Of a stretch of 64,000 nucleotides of DNA, positions 16,469 through 24,969 are shown one piece after another; the stretch's first letter is position 1; each line of letters begins with the position of its first letter. Made by a program: the position numbers and the translations under genes. A model generated the notes under the pieces. The model searched no databases and was not told where the DNA came from. It saw nothing but the letters and a program-made list of their open reading frames with translations. Source of the stretch: JADCGM01 sp943370355 (GTDB taxonomy: Bacteria > Pseudomonadota > Alphaproteobacteria > Sphingomonadales > Sphingomonadaceae); assembly GCA_943370355.1 (NCBI GenBank), contig CALRQP020000002.1, forward strand, positions 62,001 through 126,000, in the 5' to 3' direction.

Positions 16469-17315
16469 TCCAATCCTTCGCAAGAAACTCGACTCGCGCG
16501 AATTCTTCGTCGCACCCGGCATGCAGGACATGATCGCCGCGGTCATCGCCAACAAGGTCGGCTTCGATATCGTCTATGGCAGCGGCTATTGGCTCACCGC
16601 CTCAGCGTCAGGACTGCCCGATGCCGGGATCGCGACCTTCACGCAGATGCTCGACCGTATGGCGACGTTGGTGCGGACCTCCAACGCCGCCGTCATCGCC
16701 GATGCCGACACCGGCTATGGCGGGCTGCTCAATGTCCATCATACGGTGCGCGGCTATGAGGAGGCGGGGGTTAGCGGCATCCAGTTCGAGGATCAGGAAT
16801 TCCCGAAAAAGTGCGGCCATACACCATTCAAGCGGCTCATTCCGGCCGAGGACATGGCCGACAAAATCCGCGTCGCCTGCGCGGCGCGGCGCGATCCGGC
16901 GACGGTGATCATCGCCCGGACCGACGCGCGCGCCAGCGAGGGGATCGAGGCCTCGATCGCGCGCCTGCGGCTGTACGGCGAGGCCGGTGCCGACGTGCTG
17001 TTCTTCGAGGCACCGCAGGGCGTGGAGGAGATGCGCCGCGCCTGCGATGCGCTCGACCGGCCGATGATGGCGAACATGTCGAACGGCGGCCTGTCGCCGA
17101 TGCTGACCGCGAAACAGCTCGAAGATATTGGCTATGCCTTCGCGATCTTCCCGGCATTGGCCAGCCTGTCGGCGGCGGCTGCGGTGGAAGCGTCGCTCAA
17201 CCGACTGAAGGCGACGGGCGACGGCAATCCGGGCGGCCTGTTCGACTTCAACGAATTCTGCTCGCTGATCGGGTTCGAGGATGTCTGGGCGTTCGAACGC
17301 AAATGGGCGAAGTAG
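16461..17315 (+). CDS. Isocitrate-lyase-family C-C lyase (2,3-dimethylmalate/2-methylisocitrate lyase-like)
   Basis: 284-aa TIM-barrel enzyme of the ICL/PEP-mutase superfamily. DADTGYG (81-87) supplies Mg ligands and KKCGH (116-120) supplies the catalytic Cys118 that marks true lyases rather than PEP mutase. Size matches 2,3-dimethylmalate lyase and PrpB. Directly downstream of a LeuCD-type hydratase, the simplest reading is cleavage of the substituted malate that hydratase makes, giving pyruvate and a short acid. That pairing is known from nicotinate fermentation in Eubacterium barkeri; the exact substrate here is inferred. Confidence 0.82.
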   Translation: MADPILRKKLDSREFFVAPGMQDMIAAVIANKVGFDIVYGSGYWLTASASGLPDAGIATFTQMLDRMATLVRTSNAAVIADADTGYGGLLNVHHTVRGYEEAGVSGIQFEDQEFPKKCGHTPFKRLIPAEDMADKIRVACAARRDPATVIIARTDARASEGIEASIARLRLYGEAGADVLFFEAPQGVEEMRRACDALDRPMMANMSNGGLSPMLTAKQLEDIGYAFAIFPALASLSAAAAVEASLNRLKATGDGNPGGLFDFNEFCSLIGFEDVWAFERKWAK

Positions 17316-17334
17316 CGGCGGACCGGAGACAGAT

Positions 17335-18468
17335 ATGAAGATCGTCGCAGCAATCCTTGATGAAATCGGGCAGGCCGGGCCTTATGCCGAGCGGCCCGCG
17401 CTCCGGCTGGCTGAGATCGACCTCGATCCGCCGCGCCCGGGCGAACTGCTCGTGCGCATCGAGGCGGCAGGGCTGTGTCATTCCGACCTGTCAGTGATCA
17501 ACGGCGACCGGCCGCGGCCGATGCCGATGGCGCTGGGGCATGAGGCGGTGGCGACGGTGGTCACGACGGGCAACCCAGCGGACACGATGTTCGCGGCGGG
17601 CGACCGGGTCGTGCTGTCCTTCCTGCCACCGTGCGGCGAGTGCCAGCGCTGTGCCTCGGGGGAAAGCTACCTGTGTCCCAAGGGCGCGGCGGCGAACGGT
17701 GTTGGCGAACTGCTGCTCGGCGGGTTCCGGCTGCACGAACATGGAACGGATGTGCATCATCATCTCGGCTTGTCGGCCTTTGCAGACCATGCCGTGATTG
17801 ACCGGCGGTCGGCGGTGAAGATCCCGAGCGACATCCCCGTCGAGGTCGCAGCGCTATTCGGATGTGCAGTGCTCACCGGGGTCGGCGCGGTGTTCAACAG
17901 CGCAAATTTGCGGCAGGGCGAGAGCGTGGCGATCTATGGGCTCGGCGGCGTTGGCCTGGCGGCTCTGCTTGGAGCAGTCGCGGGAGGCGGGCAGCCTGTT
18001 GTGGCAATCGACCCGTCGCCTGCCAAACGGGCCCTGGCGGTCGAGCTGGGCGCGGCGGGAGCGTTCGCACCGGACGGGGCCGAGGCCGAAATCGAAGCAC
18101 TGCTCGGCGGCAAGCCCGACGTGGTGCTCGAGACGGTGGGCAAGGCGCAGGTGCTGGAGGCTGGCTATAAGCTGGCGCGGCGCGGTGGGCGGATCGTCAC
18201 GGTCGGGCTGCCCAACCCGTCGGAGATGTTCACGATCCCAGCGGTGTCGCTGGTCGCCGAGGGCAAGACGCTAATCGGCAGCTATCTCGGTTCCTCGATC
18301 CCATCGCGCGATATTCCGCGGTATCTCGGCCTGTGGCGCGCGTGCCGTCTGCCCGTCGAACGATTGCTGACTTCCGTAAGTCCGATCAGCGAGATCAATC
18401 GGCTATTCGATACGCTCGCTTCCGCCGAGGCAATCCGGCAGATCGTCATCCCCGGACGGAACAGCTGA
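17335..18468 (+). CDS. Zinc-dependent alcohol dehydrogenase (MDR, class III-like)
   Basis: 377-aa NAD(P)-dependent dehydrogenase. Catalytic zinc ligands Cys48 (GLCHSD) and His69/Glu70 (GHEA) and the structural zinc cysteines 100, 103, 106, 114 are all visible. The Rossmann motif is GLGGVGLAALLG. The ATG at 17335 has GGAG 7 nt upstream, whereas a longer start (17281) would overlap the lyase. It lies 19 nt after the lyase gene, so it is probably in the same transcript. Likely substrates are a primary alcohol or thiol-bound formaldehyde. Confidence 0.85.
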   Translation: MKIVAAILDEIGQAGPYAERPALRLAEIDLDPPRPGELLVRIEAAGLCHSDLSVINGDRPRPMPMALGHEAVATVVTTGNPADTMFAAGDRVVLSFLPPCGECQRCASGESYLCPKGAAANGVGELLLGGFRLHEHGTDVHHHLGLSAFADHAVIDRRSAVKIPSDIPVEVAALFGCAVLTGVGAVFNSANLRQGESVAIYGLGGVGLAALLGAVAGGGQPVVAIDPSPAKRALAVELGAAGAFAPDGAEAEIEALLGGKPDVVLETVGKAQVLEAGYKLARRGGRIVTVGLPNPSEMFTIPAVSLVAEGKTLIGSYLGSSIPSRDIPRYLGLWRACRLPVERLLTSVSPISEINRLFDTLASAEAIRQIVIPGRNS

Positions 18469-18609
18469 CCGGTGCCATTATCGGCCCCGCTATCCGTGCA
18501 TCGGTCACTGGCTGCGTTTGGCGAAGCTTCCGTGTAAGCGGCTCTAATTGAACTGTCCGGGCCTAGCCTGCATGTAACTGGGGCAGTCCGCGAAACGAGG
18601 AGGTTGTCG

Positions 18610-18993
18610 ATGCGTCCCCTGACCCTGGCCTTGGCCGCGATTTTCGCCGCAGGCATCGGTGCCCAAGCGGCCCGCGCGCAGGACGCCGCATCGATGGCAG
18701 CCCAAGGCAAGCGGATCTTCATTCGCTGCGGTGCTTGCCATTCGGCGACTACGCCGCTCAACAAGGTCGGGCCGAATCTCGTGGGCATCGTCGGCCGCAA
18801 GGCAGCGAGCGTGGCCGGCTTCAACTATTCGACGCCGATGAAGGCGCAGAGCTTTGTCTGGACCGAAGCGAAGCTCGACCTCTGGCTGACCAAGCCGAGC
18901 ACAGTTGTGCCCGGTACAACGATGGCGTTTGCCGGACTGCCGAAGCCCGAGGATCGCAAGGCGCTGATCGCCTATCTGAAGAAACCGAGCTAG
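18610..18993 (+). CDS. Periplasmic class I cytochrome c
   Basis: 127-aa secreted cytochrome with signal peptide to about residue 23 (ARAQ), heme motif CGACH at 40-44 and sixth ligand Met105 (VPGTTMAFAGL). KVGPNLVGIVGRKAASVAGF is typical of cytochrome c2/c550. A strong AGGAGG lies 6 nt before the ATG. It is placed before an FAD dehydrogenase and near VAO-type flavoproteins, so it may accept electrons from one of them, like the small subunit of p-cresol methylhydroxylase. That partnership is inference. Confidence 0.9.
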   Translation: MRPLTLALAAIFAAGIGAQAARAQDAASMAAQGKRIFIRCGACHSATTPLNKVGPNLVGIVGRKAASVAGFNYSTPMKAQSFVWTEAKLDLWLTKPSTVVPGTTMAFAGLPKPEDRKALIAYLKKPS

Positions 18994-19051
18994 GCGCGGA
19001 CCGGATTGCGCCAAGCCATTTTCATGTCGAGCGGGTGCCAGGTTCGGGCTG

Positions 19052-20425
19052 ATGGCTGAGTTCGAGTTCACGGTTCCGCTGATCATTGTCGGCGGCGGTG
19101 CCTGCGGCTGCGTGGCAGCGCTCGCCGCCAGCGATGCCGGGGTCACGCCGCTGCTCGTCGAACGGGACGCGGTTCCGTCGGGATCGACCGGCATGTCGCA
19201 GGGGCTCTTCGCTGCGGCGGGCACGCGCGCGCAGGCCGAGCATGGGATCGCCGACGACGCCGACCGTTTCTACGCCGACATCATCGCGAAGACGCGCGGG
19301 CAAACCGACCCGGTTATTGCGCGGATGATTGCCGACGGATCGGGACCGGCGCTCGAATGGCTCGTCGAGCGCCATCAACTGCCGTGGACGCTCGATACGG
19401 GATTTCGCGCCGCCTATGGCAACAGCGTGATGCGCGTGCACGGCTGGCCCGGGCACGGCGGCACGGACATGATCCAGCTGCTGCACCAGAAGCTCGCCGA
19501 GGCCGGTGTCGATGTGCTGCTGCAGGCGCGGCTTGCGGATATCGTTGCGGAGGGTGACCACGTCACGGGCGTGGTGCTCGAACGGCCCGATGGCACGCTC
19601 GACCGCATCGGCTGCGACGCGCTCATCCTCGCCTGCGGGGGGTTCGCTGCCAATCATGACATGGTGGCAACTTACATGCCCGAGGCCGCTGCTGCGAAGC
19701 ACAATGGACATGAGGGCAATCGTGGCGACGGCATCCTGCTGGGTGCGAAGCTGGGCGCCGCACTTGGCGATATGGGCAGCTATCAGGGCTATGCGATGCT
19801 CACCGACCCCCAGGGCATCACCGTGCCGCCGGGCGTGCTTGTCGAGGGCGGAGTCCTCGTCAACGTCCGGGGCGAACGCTTTGTCGACGAGATGGCTGAC
19901 ATTGCCGGCATGGCGCATGCGGTCATGGCGCAGCCCGACGGCGCGGCCTGGGTGATCTTCGACGCGCGGATCGAAGCGGCGTGCAGCTACATTCCGGAAA
20001 TGGCTGCGCTCATAGAGTTGAACGCCGCGAAGTGCGGCGTCAGCGCAAACGAGCTTGCGGCCTCGACCGGAATAGACACCGCAGGGCTGGCAGTGGCGCT
20101 CGACGAGGCCGGTGCTGCCAGAAACGCTGGACAGGCGGACCGCCTTGGGCGGCAATGGACCGATGCCCCCCCTGCCCCGCCATTCCGCGCGTTGAAAGTG
20201 TGTGGGGCGATCTACCATACCCAGGGCGGGCTGCAGACGGACGGCGAAGCGCGCGTGCTCCGCACCGACGGGTCACGCTTCGCCAACCTGTTCGCGGGCG
20301 GTGGCGCGGCGCGCGGCGTTTCGGGGCCATCCTCCTGGGGCTATATCCCGGCGATGGGACTTTGCGCAGCCGTCACGACCGGACGCGTGGCAGGCATGGC
20401 GGCGGCGCGGCTGGTCAGCCGGTAG
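19052..20425 (+). CDS. FAD-binding dehydrogenase, fumarate reductase/3-ketosteroid dehydrogenase flavoprotein family
   Basis: 457-aa soluble flavoprotein. The N-terminal dinucleotide motif is IIVGGGACGCVAALAASDAG, and TGMSQGLFAAAGTRAQ, ALILACGGFAAN and YHTQGGLQTDGEARVL belong to the succinate dehydrogenase/KstD-like FAD_binding_2 family. A second FAD contact lies near the C-terminus (ANLFAGGGAARG, SGPSSWGYIPAMG). It probably introduces or saturates a C=C bond next to a carbonyl or carboxyl. There is no signal peptide, so it acts in the cytoplasm. Its 3' end overlaps the convergent MFS gene by 11 nt. Confidence 0.82.
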   Translation: MAEFEFTVPLIIVGGGACGCVAALAASDAGVTPLLVERDAVPSGSTGMSQGLFAAAGTRAQAEHGIADDADRFYADIIAKTRGQTDPVIARMIADGSGPALEWLVERHQLPWTLDTGFRAAYGNSVMRVHGWPGHGGTDMIQLLHQKLAEAGVDVLLQARLADIVAEGDHVTGVVLERPDGTLDRIGCDALILACGGFAANHDMVATYMPEAAAAKHNGHEGNRGDGILLGAKLGAALGDMGSYQGYAMLTDPQGITVPPGVLVEGGVLVNVRGERFVDEMADIAGMAHAVMAQPDGAAWVIFDARIEAACSYIPEMAALIELNAAKCGVSANELAASTGIDTAGLAVALDEAGAARNAGQADRLGRQWTDAPPAPPFRALKVCGAIYHTQGGLQTDGEARVLRTDGSRFANLFAGGGAARGVSGPSSWGYIPAMGLCAAVTTGRVAGMAAARLVSR

Positions 20426-21647
20426 CTGCATCCTCGAACCGCCGATACGGGCCCAGCAGCAGGAACATCGCGGCCCCGGCGACCAGCACAACCGCCGAGA
20501 CCATCAGGATGCCATGATAGTTGCCACTGGCGTCGAACGACCGGCCGAACACCAGCGGTGCGGTGCCTGATCCGAGCGCGAAGCAGACATAGAGGATGCC
20601 ATAGATCGCGGCATAGCTTCGCAGGCCGAAATAGCGCGCGACGAAATAGGCGATGAGGTCATATTCGACGCCGAGCGCGAAGCCGATCAGCAGGATCGCC
20701 GCAGCTGCGGTTTCGTAGCTCAACTGGTCGCCGGTCAACAGCCAGCAGGACAGGGCCGGCGCGCCGAGGATGATGAAGCCGACAGCGGGTGCCCAGAAGC
20801 GGTCAAGCAGCCAGCCGCCGATTGCCCGGCCGGTCAGCGCCGACACGCCGACCAGCGGCGTCAGGGTCAGGATTGTCGCCCGCGAAATGCCGCCGCCCGC
20901 CAATATCTTGGCGAGATTGGGGACTGGCCCGGCCAGCGCGAAAGACACCGGCAGGATCGCCACCGCGATGAGCCAAAAGCGCCAGTTCCGCAGCGTCTCA
21001 CTGACCGTCAATCCGCTTGCCGGCTGCACCACTCCGGCTGTCGTCGGCGCGTCGGTGTCCCGGAAAAACACGAAGCCCACGGGCAGGGCGATGAGCAAGG
21101 GCAGTAGTCCCAAGGCGACATAGCCGCCGCGCCACCCGAAGTTGGGGATTACCCAGGCAAGAAATGGATTGCAGACGATGCCGAACAGGCCGGTGCCCAT
21201 TAGCGACAGGCCGAGCGCCAGCCCTTTTCGCGCATCGAACCGATGGTTGACCGCGCGAGTCCAGGTAATCGGCAGCGTTCCGGCACCGGCGATCGCAACC
21301 AGCGCCCAGGTCGCATAGAATAGCGGCAGAGATCCGTTCGAGAGCGCCAGCGCCATGAAGGCGAGGCCGAACAGGGCGGTCGAAACCAGCGCGACCCGCC
21401 GGACCCCGAACCGCAGCGAGGCGAGACCGGCGAGCGGGCCGGCCCAGACGGTCATCAGCGTGGTCATCAGCAGGCTGGTGAGGATTTCACCCGTCTTCCA
21501 GCCGAACTCGGCCGCCAGATAGGGAACGAAAGCGCCCATCGTATAGAAGGGCAGTGGCGAAAGGCCGAGGCCGATCCCGAGGAAGGCCGCCAGCACGATC
21601 GGCCAGCCACGCCTGAACTCGCTGTAGCCGCTTGGTACCAAACCCAT
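20415..21647 (-). CDS. MFS transporter
   Basis: About 410 aa with twelve hydrophobic segments, beginning MGLVPSGYSEFRRGWPIVLA. FGVRRVALVSTALFGLAF follows the second or third helix as in the MFS signature, and GLALGLSLMGTGLF is the motif of helix 5. It resembles the oxalate/monocarboxylate-type MFS carriers often found with catabolic genes. Longer in-frame starts up to 21827 would add a charged, Cys-rich stretch that is not membrane protein, so 21647 is used. It is divergent from the FAD oxidase at 21796 and probably imports the island's substrate or an acid intermediate. Confidence 0.82.
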   Translation of the reverse strand: MGLVPSGYSEFRRGWPIVLAAFLGIGLGLSPLPFYTMGAFVPYLAAEFGWKTGEILTSLLMTTLMTVWAGPLAGLASLRFGVRRVALVSTALFGLAFMALALSNGSLPLFYATWALVAIAGAGTLPITWTRAVNHRFDARKGLALGLSLMGTGLFGIVCNPFLAWVIPNFGWRGGYVALGLLPLLIALPVGFVFFRDTDAPTTAGVVQPASGLTVSETLRNWRFWLIAVAILPVSFALAGPVPNLAKILAGGGISRATILTLTPLVGVSALTGRAIGGWLLDRFWAPAVGFIILGAPALSCWLLTGDQLSYETAAAAILLIGFALGVEYDLIAYFVARYFGLRSYAAIYGILYVCFALGSGTAPLVFGRSFDASGNYHGILMVSAVVLVAGAAMFLLLGPYRRFEDAATG

Positions 21648-21795
21648 TCTCCCGCTCACGCAGGCATTGGCGGCGCGGCGAACGCACCGGGCAAGGCAGG
21701 CTGGCGCATCATCCACGCTACGGACAAAATGCCCCGGGCGGGGTTGCGCCGCGACCCTGCGATCTAAAGGGTCACGCATCGCGAAGGGAAACGAA

Positions 21796-23409
21796 GTGAC
21801 GCAGGCAGCTCCAGTCCGGCTTTCCAATACCCCGGAGGCGGCGCTGAAGGTCGCCCTGACGGCGATTGTCGGACCCGATCACGTCACCGATGACGCCACC
21901 ACCTGCGCGCTGCACAGCGAGGATATCTGGGCGGTCGCTGAGCATCCGGTGGCGCTGATCGTGGCACCGGCGTCCACAGAAGAGCTCGTCGCTGTGATGA
22001 AAGCCGCGCATGCCGCGGGGGTCCCCGTCGCGCCGCGCGGGGCCAGCATGAGCTATACGCGCAGCCATCTCCCGACGGTCGAGCACACGCTGTCACTCGA
22101 CATGGCGCGGATGGACCGCGTGGTCGCCATCAACGCCGACGACATGACCGTGACCGTCGAGCCGGGGTGTACCTGGGCAACACTCAACACTTCGCTCGCA
22201 AAGCAGGGTCTGCGCACGCCCTTCTGGGGCCCGATGTCGGGCCTTGCGTCGACGATTGGCGGCGGGCTGAGTCAATTGAATGCAATGTTGGGTGCCGGAC
22301 AATATGGCACGTCGAGCGAGAGTGTTGTCGCGATGACCGTCCTGCTCGCTGATGGGTCGGTGCTCAAAACCGGGGCGCGAGGTGTCGGGGGTGACGCGCC
22401 TTTCTACCGCCATTACGGACCGGACCTGACCGGCCTCTTTTGCGGTGATTCCGGCACGCTCGGCATCAAGGCGGAGATCACGCTGCGGCTCATGCAGGCG
22501 CCGGCCTATGAGGATTATGCCAGCTTCTCCTTCCCCTCGGGGGAGGCGCTTTTGAAGGCGCTTGCCGACGTTGCGCGCGCGGGTCTCGCCAGCGAAAGCT
22601 GTGGCTTCGATCCGGGGCTCACCAAAGTCCGGCTGAAACGCATGTCGCTCGCAAGCGATATCAAGACGCTCGGCGCGGTCATCGGCAAGGAAAAGAGTCT
22701 TGCGAAGGGGCTAATGTCGGCCGCGAAAATCGCGCTCGGCGGGCGCAATTTCATCGAGCCGACCGACTATCCGCTGCACCTGATCGCCGAGGGCCGGTCG
22801 GCGGCGGGTCTTGCGGCCGACATGTCCGCAATGCGCGCCATCGCGCAGCGGCACGGCGGGCATGAGATCGAGAACACCATTGCCAAGGTGATCCGCGCGG
22901 TGCCTTTCCCGCCGCTCAATTCGATGCTCGGCCCCGAGGGCGAGGCCTGGGTGCCGGTTCACGGCATGGTGGCGCTCTCGCAAGCGCCGGCCCTGTTCGC
23001 CGAGTTTCAGGCGCTGTTCGCCGAACTCGCGCCCGCGTTCGAGCGTGAGGGTGTGTTCACCGGCTATCTGTTCACCCATGTCTCGACCAACGCGATTACC
23101 ATCGAGCCGGTGTTTTTCTGGCCGCATGGCTGGCGTCCGATTCACGAAGTGCATGTCGAACCGACCCACCTGGCGCGGCTGCCGAAGCCAGCCCCCAATC
23201 CGACCGCAACGGCGCTTGTTGCAGACACACGCAAGCGCATTGTCGAAATCTGCGAACGCTACGGCTGCGGTCATTTCCAGATCGGACGAAGCTACCCCTA
23301 TCGCGACAGCCGCGATGACGCGTCGAAGCATCTGCTGGACGCGATCAAGGCCGCCGTCGATCCGCAAGGCCAGCTGAACCCCGGCGGGCTGGGCTTTCCC
23401 ACCCGATGA
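21796..23409 (+). CDS. FAD-linked oxidase, VAO/GlcD type (copy 1)
   Basis: 537-aa flavoprotein with an N-terminal PCMH-type FAD domain (VAPRGASMSYTR, then LRTPFWGPMSGLASTIGGGL and YGPDLTGLFCGDSGTLGIKA) and an FAD-oxidase C-terminal part ending HFQIGRSYPYRD and DPQGQLNPGGLG. Relatives oxidise 4-alkylphenols, vanillyl alcohol, D-lactate or glycolate. The GTG at 21796 follows AAGGGA; longer frames run into the promoter region. It overlaps the next gene by 4 nt. It is clearly paralogous to the enzyme at 29840 (shared TPFWGP-SGLA-T-GG and HFQIGR-YPY). Confidence 0.83.
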   Translation: MTQAAPVRLSNTPEAALKVALTAIVGPDHVTDDATTCALHSEDIWAVAEHPVALIVAPASTEELVAVMKAAHAAGVPVAPRGASMSYTRSHLPTVEHTLSLDMARMDRVVAINADDMTVTVEPGCTWATLNTSLAKQGLRTPFWGPMSGLASTIGGGLSQLNAMLGAGQYGTSSESVVAMTVLLADGSVLKTGARGVGGDAPFYRHYGPDLTGLFCGDSGTLGIKAEITLRLMQAPAYEDYASFSFPSGEALLKALADVARAGLASESCGFDPGLTKVRLKRMSLASDIKTLGAVIGKEKSLAKGLMSAAKIALGGRNFIEPTDYPLHLIAEGRSAAGLAADMSAMRAIAQRHGGHEIENTIAKVIRAVPFPPLNSMLGPEGEAWVPVHGMVALSQAPALFAEFQALFAELAPAFEREGVFTGYLFTHVSTNAITIEPVFFWPHGWRPIHEVHVEPTHLARLPKPAPNPTATALVADTRKRIVEICERYGCGHFQIGRSYPYRDSRDDASKHLLDAIKAAVDPQGQLNPGGLGFPTR

Positions 23410-24419
23410 GCGAGACTTACCGCGCCATCAGGCTCGAGCGGTTTGCCGAGTCGTTTCGCGCCGCCACCGAGATCGTTGACCTGCCACTTACAGCGCCCGG
23501 ACCGGGCGAGATCCGGGTGCGCAACCACTGGTGCGGCGTCAACGGCATCTTCGATACCCAGCTTGCCCGCGATGCCGTCGACTATATCCGCGTGACCCTA
23601 CCGACGCTGACAGGCGTCGAAGCCGTCGGCGTCGTCGAGGCGATCGGCGACGGGGTGACGACCCTTGCGGTCGGCGATGCCGTGGCCAACATGCGGTTTC
23701 GCGGCGGCTATCGCGAGGTCAATGTCGCGCCGGCCGACCAGTTCGCCAAGGTGCCGGATGCGAGCCGGGAAAGTCTCGCGCTCGCGTCCACGGGCGTCGC
23801 CGCGCTGCTGGCGCTCGAACATGCAGGCTGCCTGAAGGATGGCGAAACGGTCGCGGTGTCCGCTGCCGCTGGGGGACTTGGTCACCTGATCGTCCAAATC
23901 GCCAAGTCGCGGGGATGCCGGGTGGTCGCGATCTGCGGCGGAGCGGACAAGGTCGCGTTCGTCGAGCGGCTCGGGGCCGACCGGGTGATCGACTACCGTC
24001 AAGAGTCGGTTGCCGAAGTCCTGGCAAATGAATTTGCCGATGCCATCGACGTGGCCGTCGATACGGTCGGCGGCGGCATCTTCGACGCGTTCGTCGACAA
24101 TCTCGCACCGTATGGGCGGTTGGTGATCAGCGGCGCGGCGCGTGACATGGACAAGGCCGCCGACGCCGGTGACGGCCCGCGCATTGCGCTGCGCATCTAT
24201 TATAAGGCAGCCCGAATTCAGGCGTTCCAGAACGGGCTTGTCCAGCATCTATGGCCTGCGGCGCGGGAGCGCCTGTTTGCGCTCCAGAAGGCCGGCAAAC
24301 TTGTCACACATTGTGACGCGAATTTTGTCGGACTGCCAGCTGCTTACGATGCGATAGACTATTTGTTGTCCGGACAATCCATCGGTAAGGTCGTCGTCGA
24401 TCTTCGTTCAAGAAACTGA
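23406..24419 (+). CDS. MDR-family quinone/enoyl reductase-like oxidoreductase
   Basis: 337-aa medium-chain dehydrogenase without zinc ligands. GPGEIRVRNHWCGVNGIFDT at the N-terminus and AAAGGLGHLIVQIAKSRGCR (NADPH site) match the PTGR3/ZADH2-like quinone oxidoreductases, which reduce C=C bonds of enones. It starts in an ATGA overlap with FAD oxidase copy 1, so the two are coupled. The pair is repeated in reverse order at 28821-31414. Confidence 0.82.
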   Translation: MSETYRAIRLERFAESFRAATEIVDLPLTAPGPGEIRVRNHWCGVNGIFDTQLARDAVDYIRVTLPTLTGVEAVGVVEAIGDGVTTLAVGDAVANMRFRGGYREVNVAPADQFAKVPDASRESLALASTGVAALLALEHAGCLKDGETVAVSAAAGGLGHLIVQIAKSRGCRVVAICGGADKVAFVERLGADRVIDYRQESVAEVLANEFADAIDVAVDTVGGGIFDAFVDNLAPYGRLVISGAARDMDKAADAGDGPRIALRIYYKAARIQAFQNGLVQHLWPAARERLFALQKAGKLVTHCDANFVGLPAAYDAIDYLLSGQSIGKVVVDLRSRN

Positions 24420-24428
24420 GGGACCATC

Positions 24429-24968
24429 ATGGAACTGCCAGCCAAACCCCTGAAGACCGACTGGGCCGATTTTCGCAAGCGGATGCCACAGCTCATGGAA
24501 AGCGAGGGGGTCTGGGAGGGCTGGTACCGCCATTATGATGCGGAGACCGGCAAGCTCGTCGACGAGCACCGCTCGCGGCTGCTGTGCCGGATCATGGATG
24601 AGGATGCGGAATTTCCCTATTATCAGACCAACCAATATTTCTGGGCCGACGGGCGCACTGATTTCCGCGAATTCCCCGCCTGGTACGCCAATGGCCGTAT
24701 CTGGTGGGACAATGACCTGATCACCGGCTGGGCGGCGCCGATGCAGCCCGACGATTATCACCGCACTACCGTCCTCAACTGGACGCGGCGGGGCGAAGAG
24801 GATCTCTATCTCTACGAGATGATCCAGCACGCCTCCAACGGCATCGACCGGGCGCGCACCTGGCAGTGGTTCAAAAATGATCGCTGCCACATGCGCACGT
24901 TGATCGACGAGAAGCGCGTCAGCCGCGACTGGAAGAGCTGGACCGACAATTCGCCGCCGAAGAATTGA
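24429..24968 (+). CDS. Unrecognised 179-aa protein, possible lipocalin-like fold
   Basis: I do not recognise this with confidence. It has no signal peptide and no membrane segment. It is rich in Trp, Tyr and Asp: GVWEGWYRHYDAETGKLVDE near residue 27, then NQYFWADGRTDFREFPAWYA and GRIWWDNDLITGWAAP, ending in WTDNSPP. Alternating beta-like segments with WEGWYRHYD and a RTWQWFKND near the end resemble small lipocalin-type domains such as DUF3598. GAGGGA stands before the ATG. It lies 9 nt after the MDR gene and 1 nt before the serine hydrolase gene, so it belongs to the same catabolic transcript. Confidence 0.7.
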   Translation: MELPAKPLKTDWADFRKRMPQLMESEGVWEGWYRHYDAETGKLVDEHRSRLLCRIMDEDAEFPYYQTNQYFWADGRTDFREFPAWYANGRIWWDNDLITGWAAPMQPDDYHRTTVLNWTRRGEEDLYLYEMIQHASNGIDRARTWQWFKNDRCHMRTLIDEKRVSRDWKSWTDNSPPKN

Positions 24969-24969
24969 G

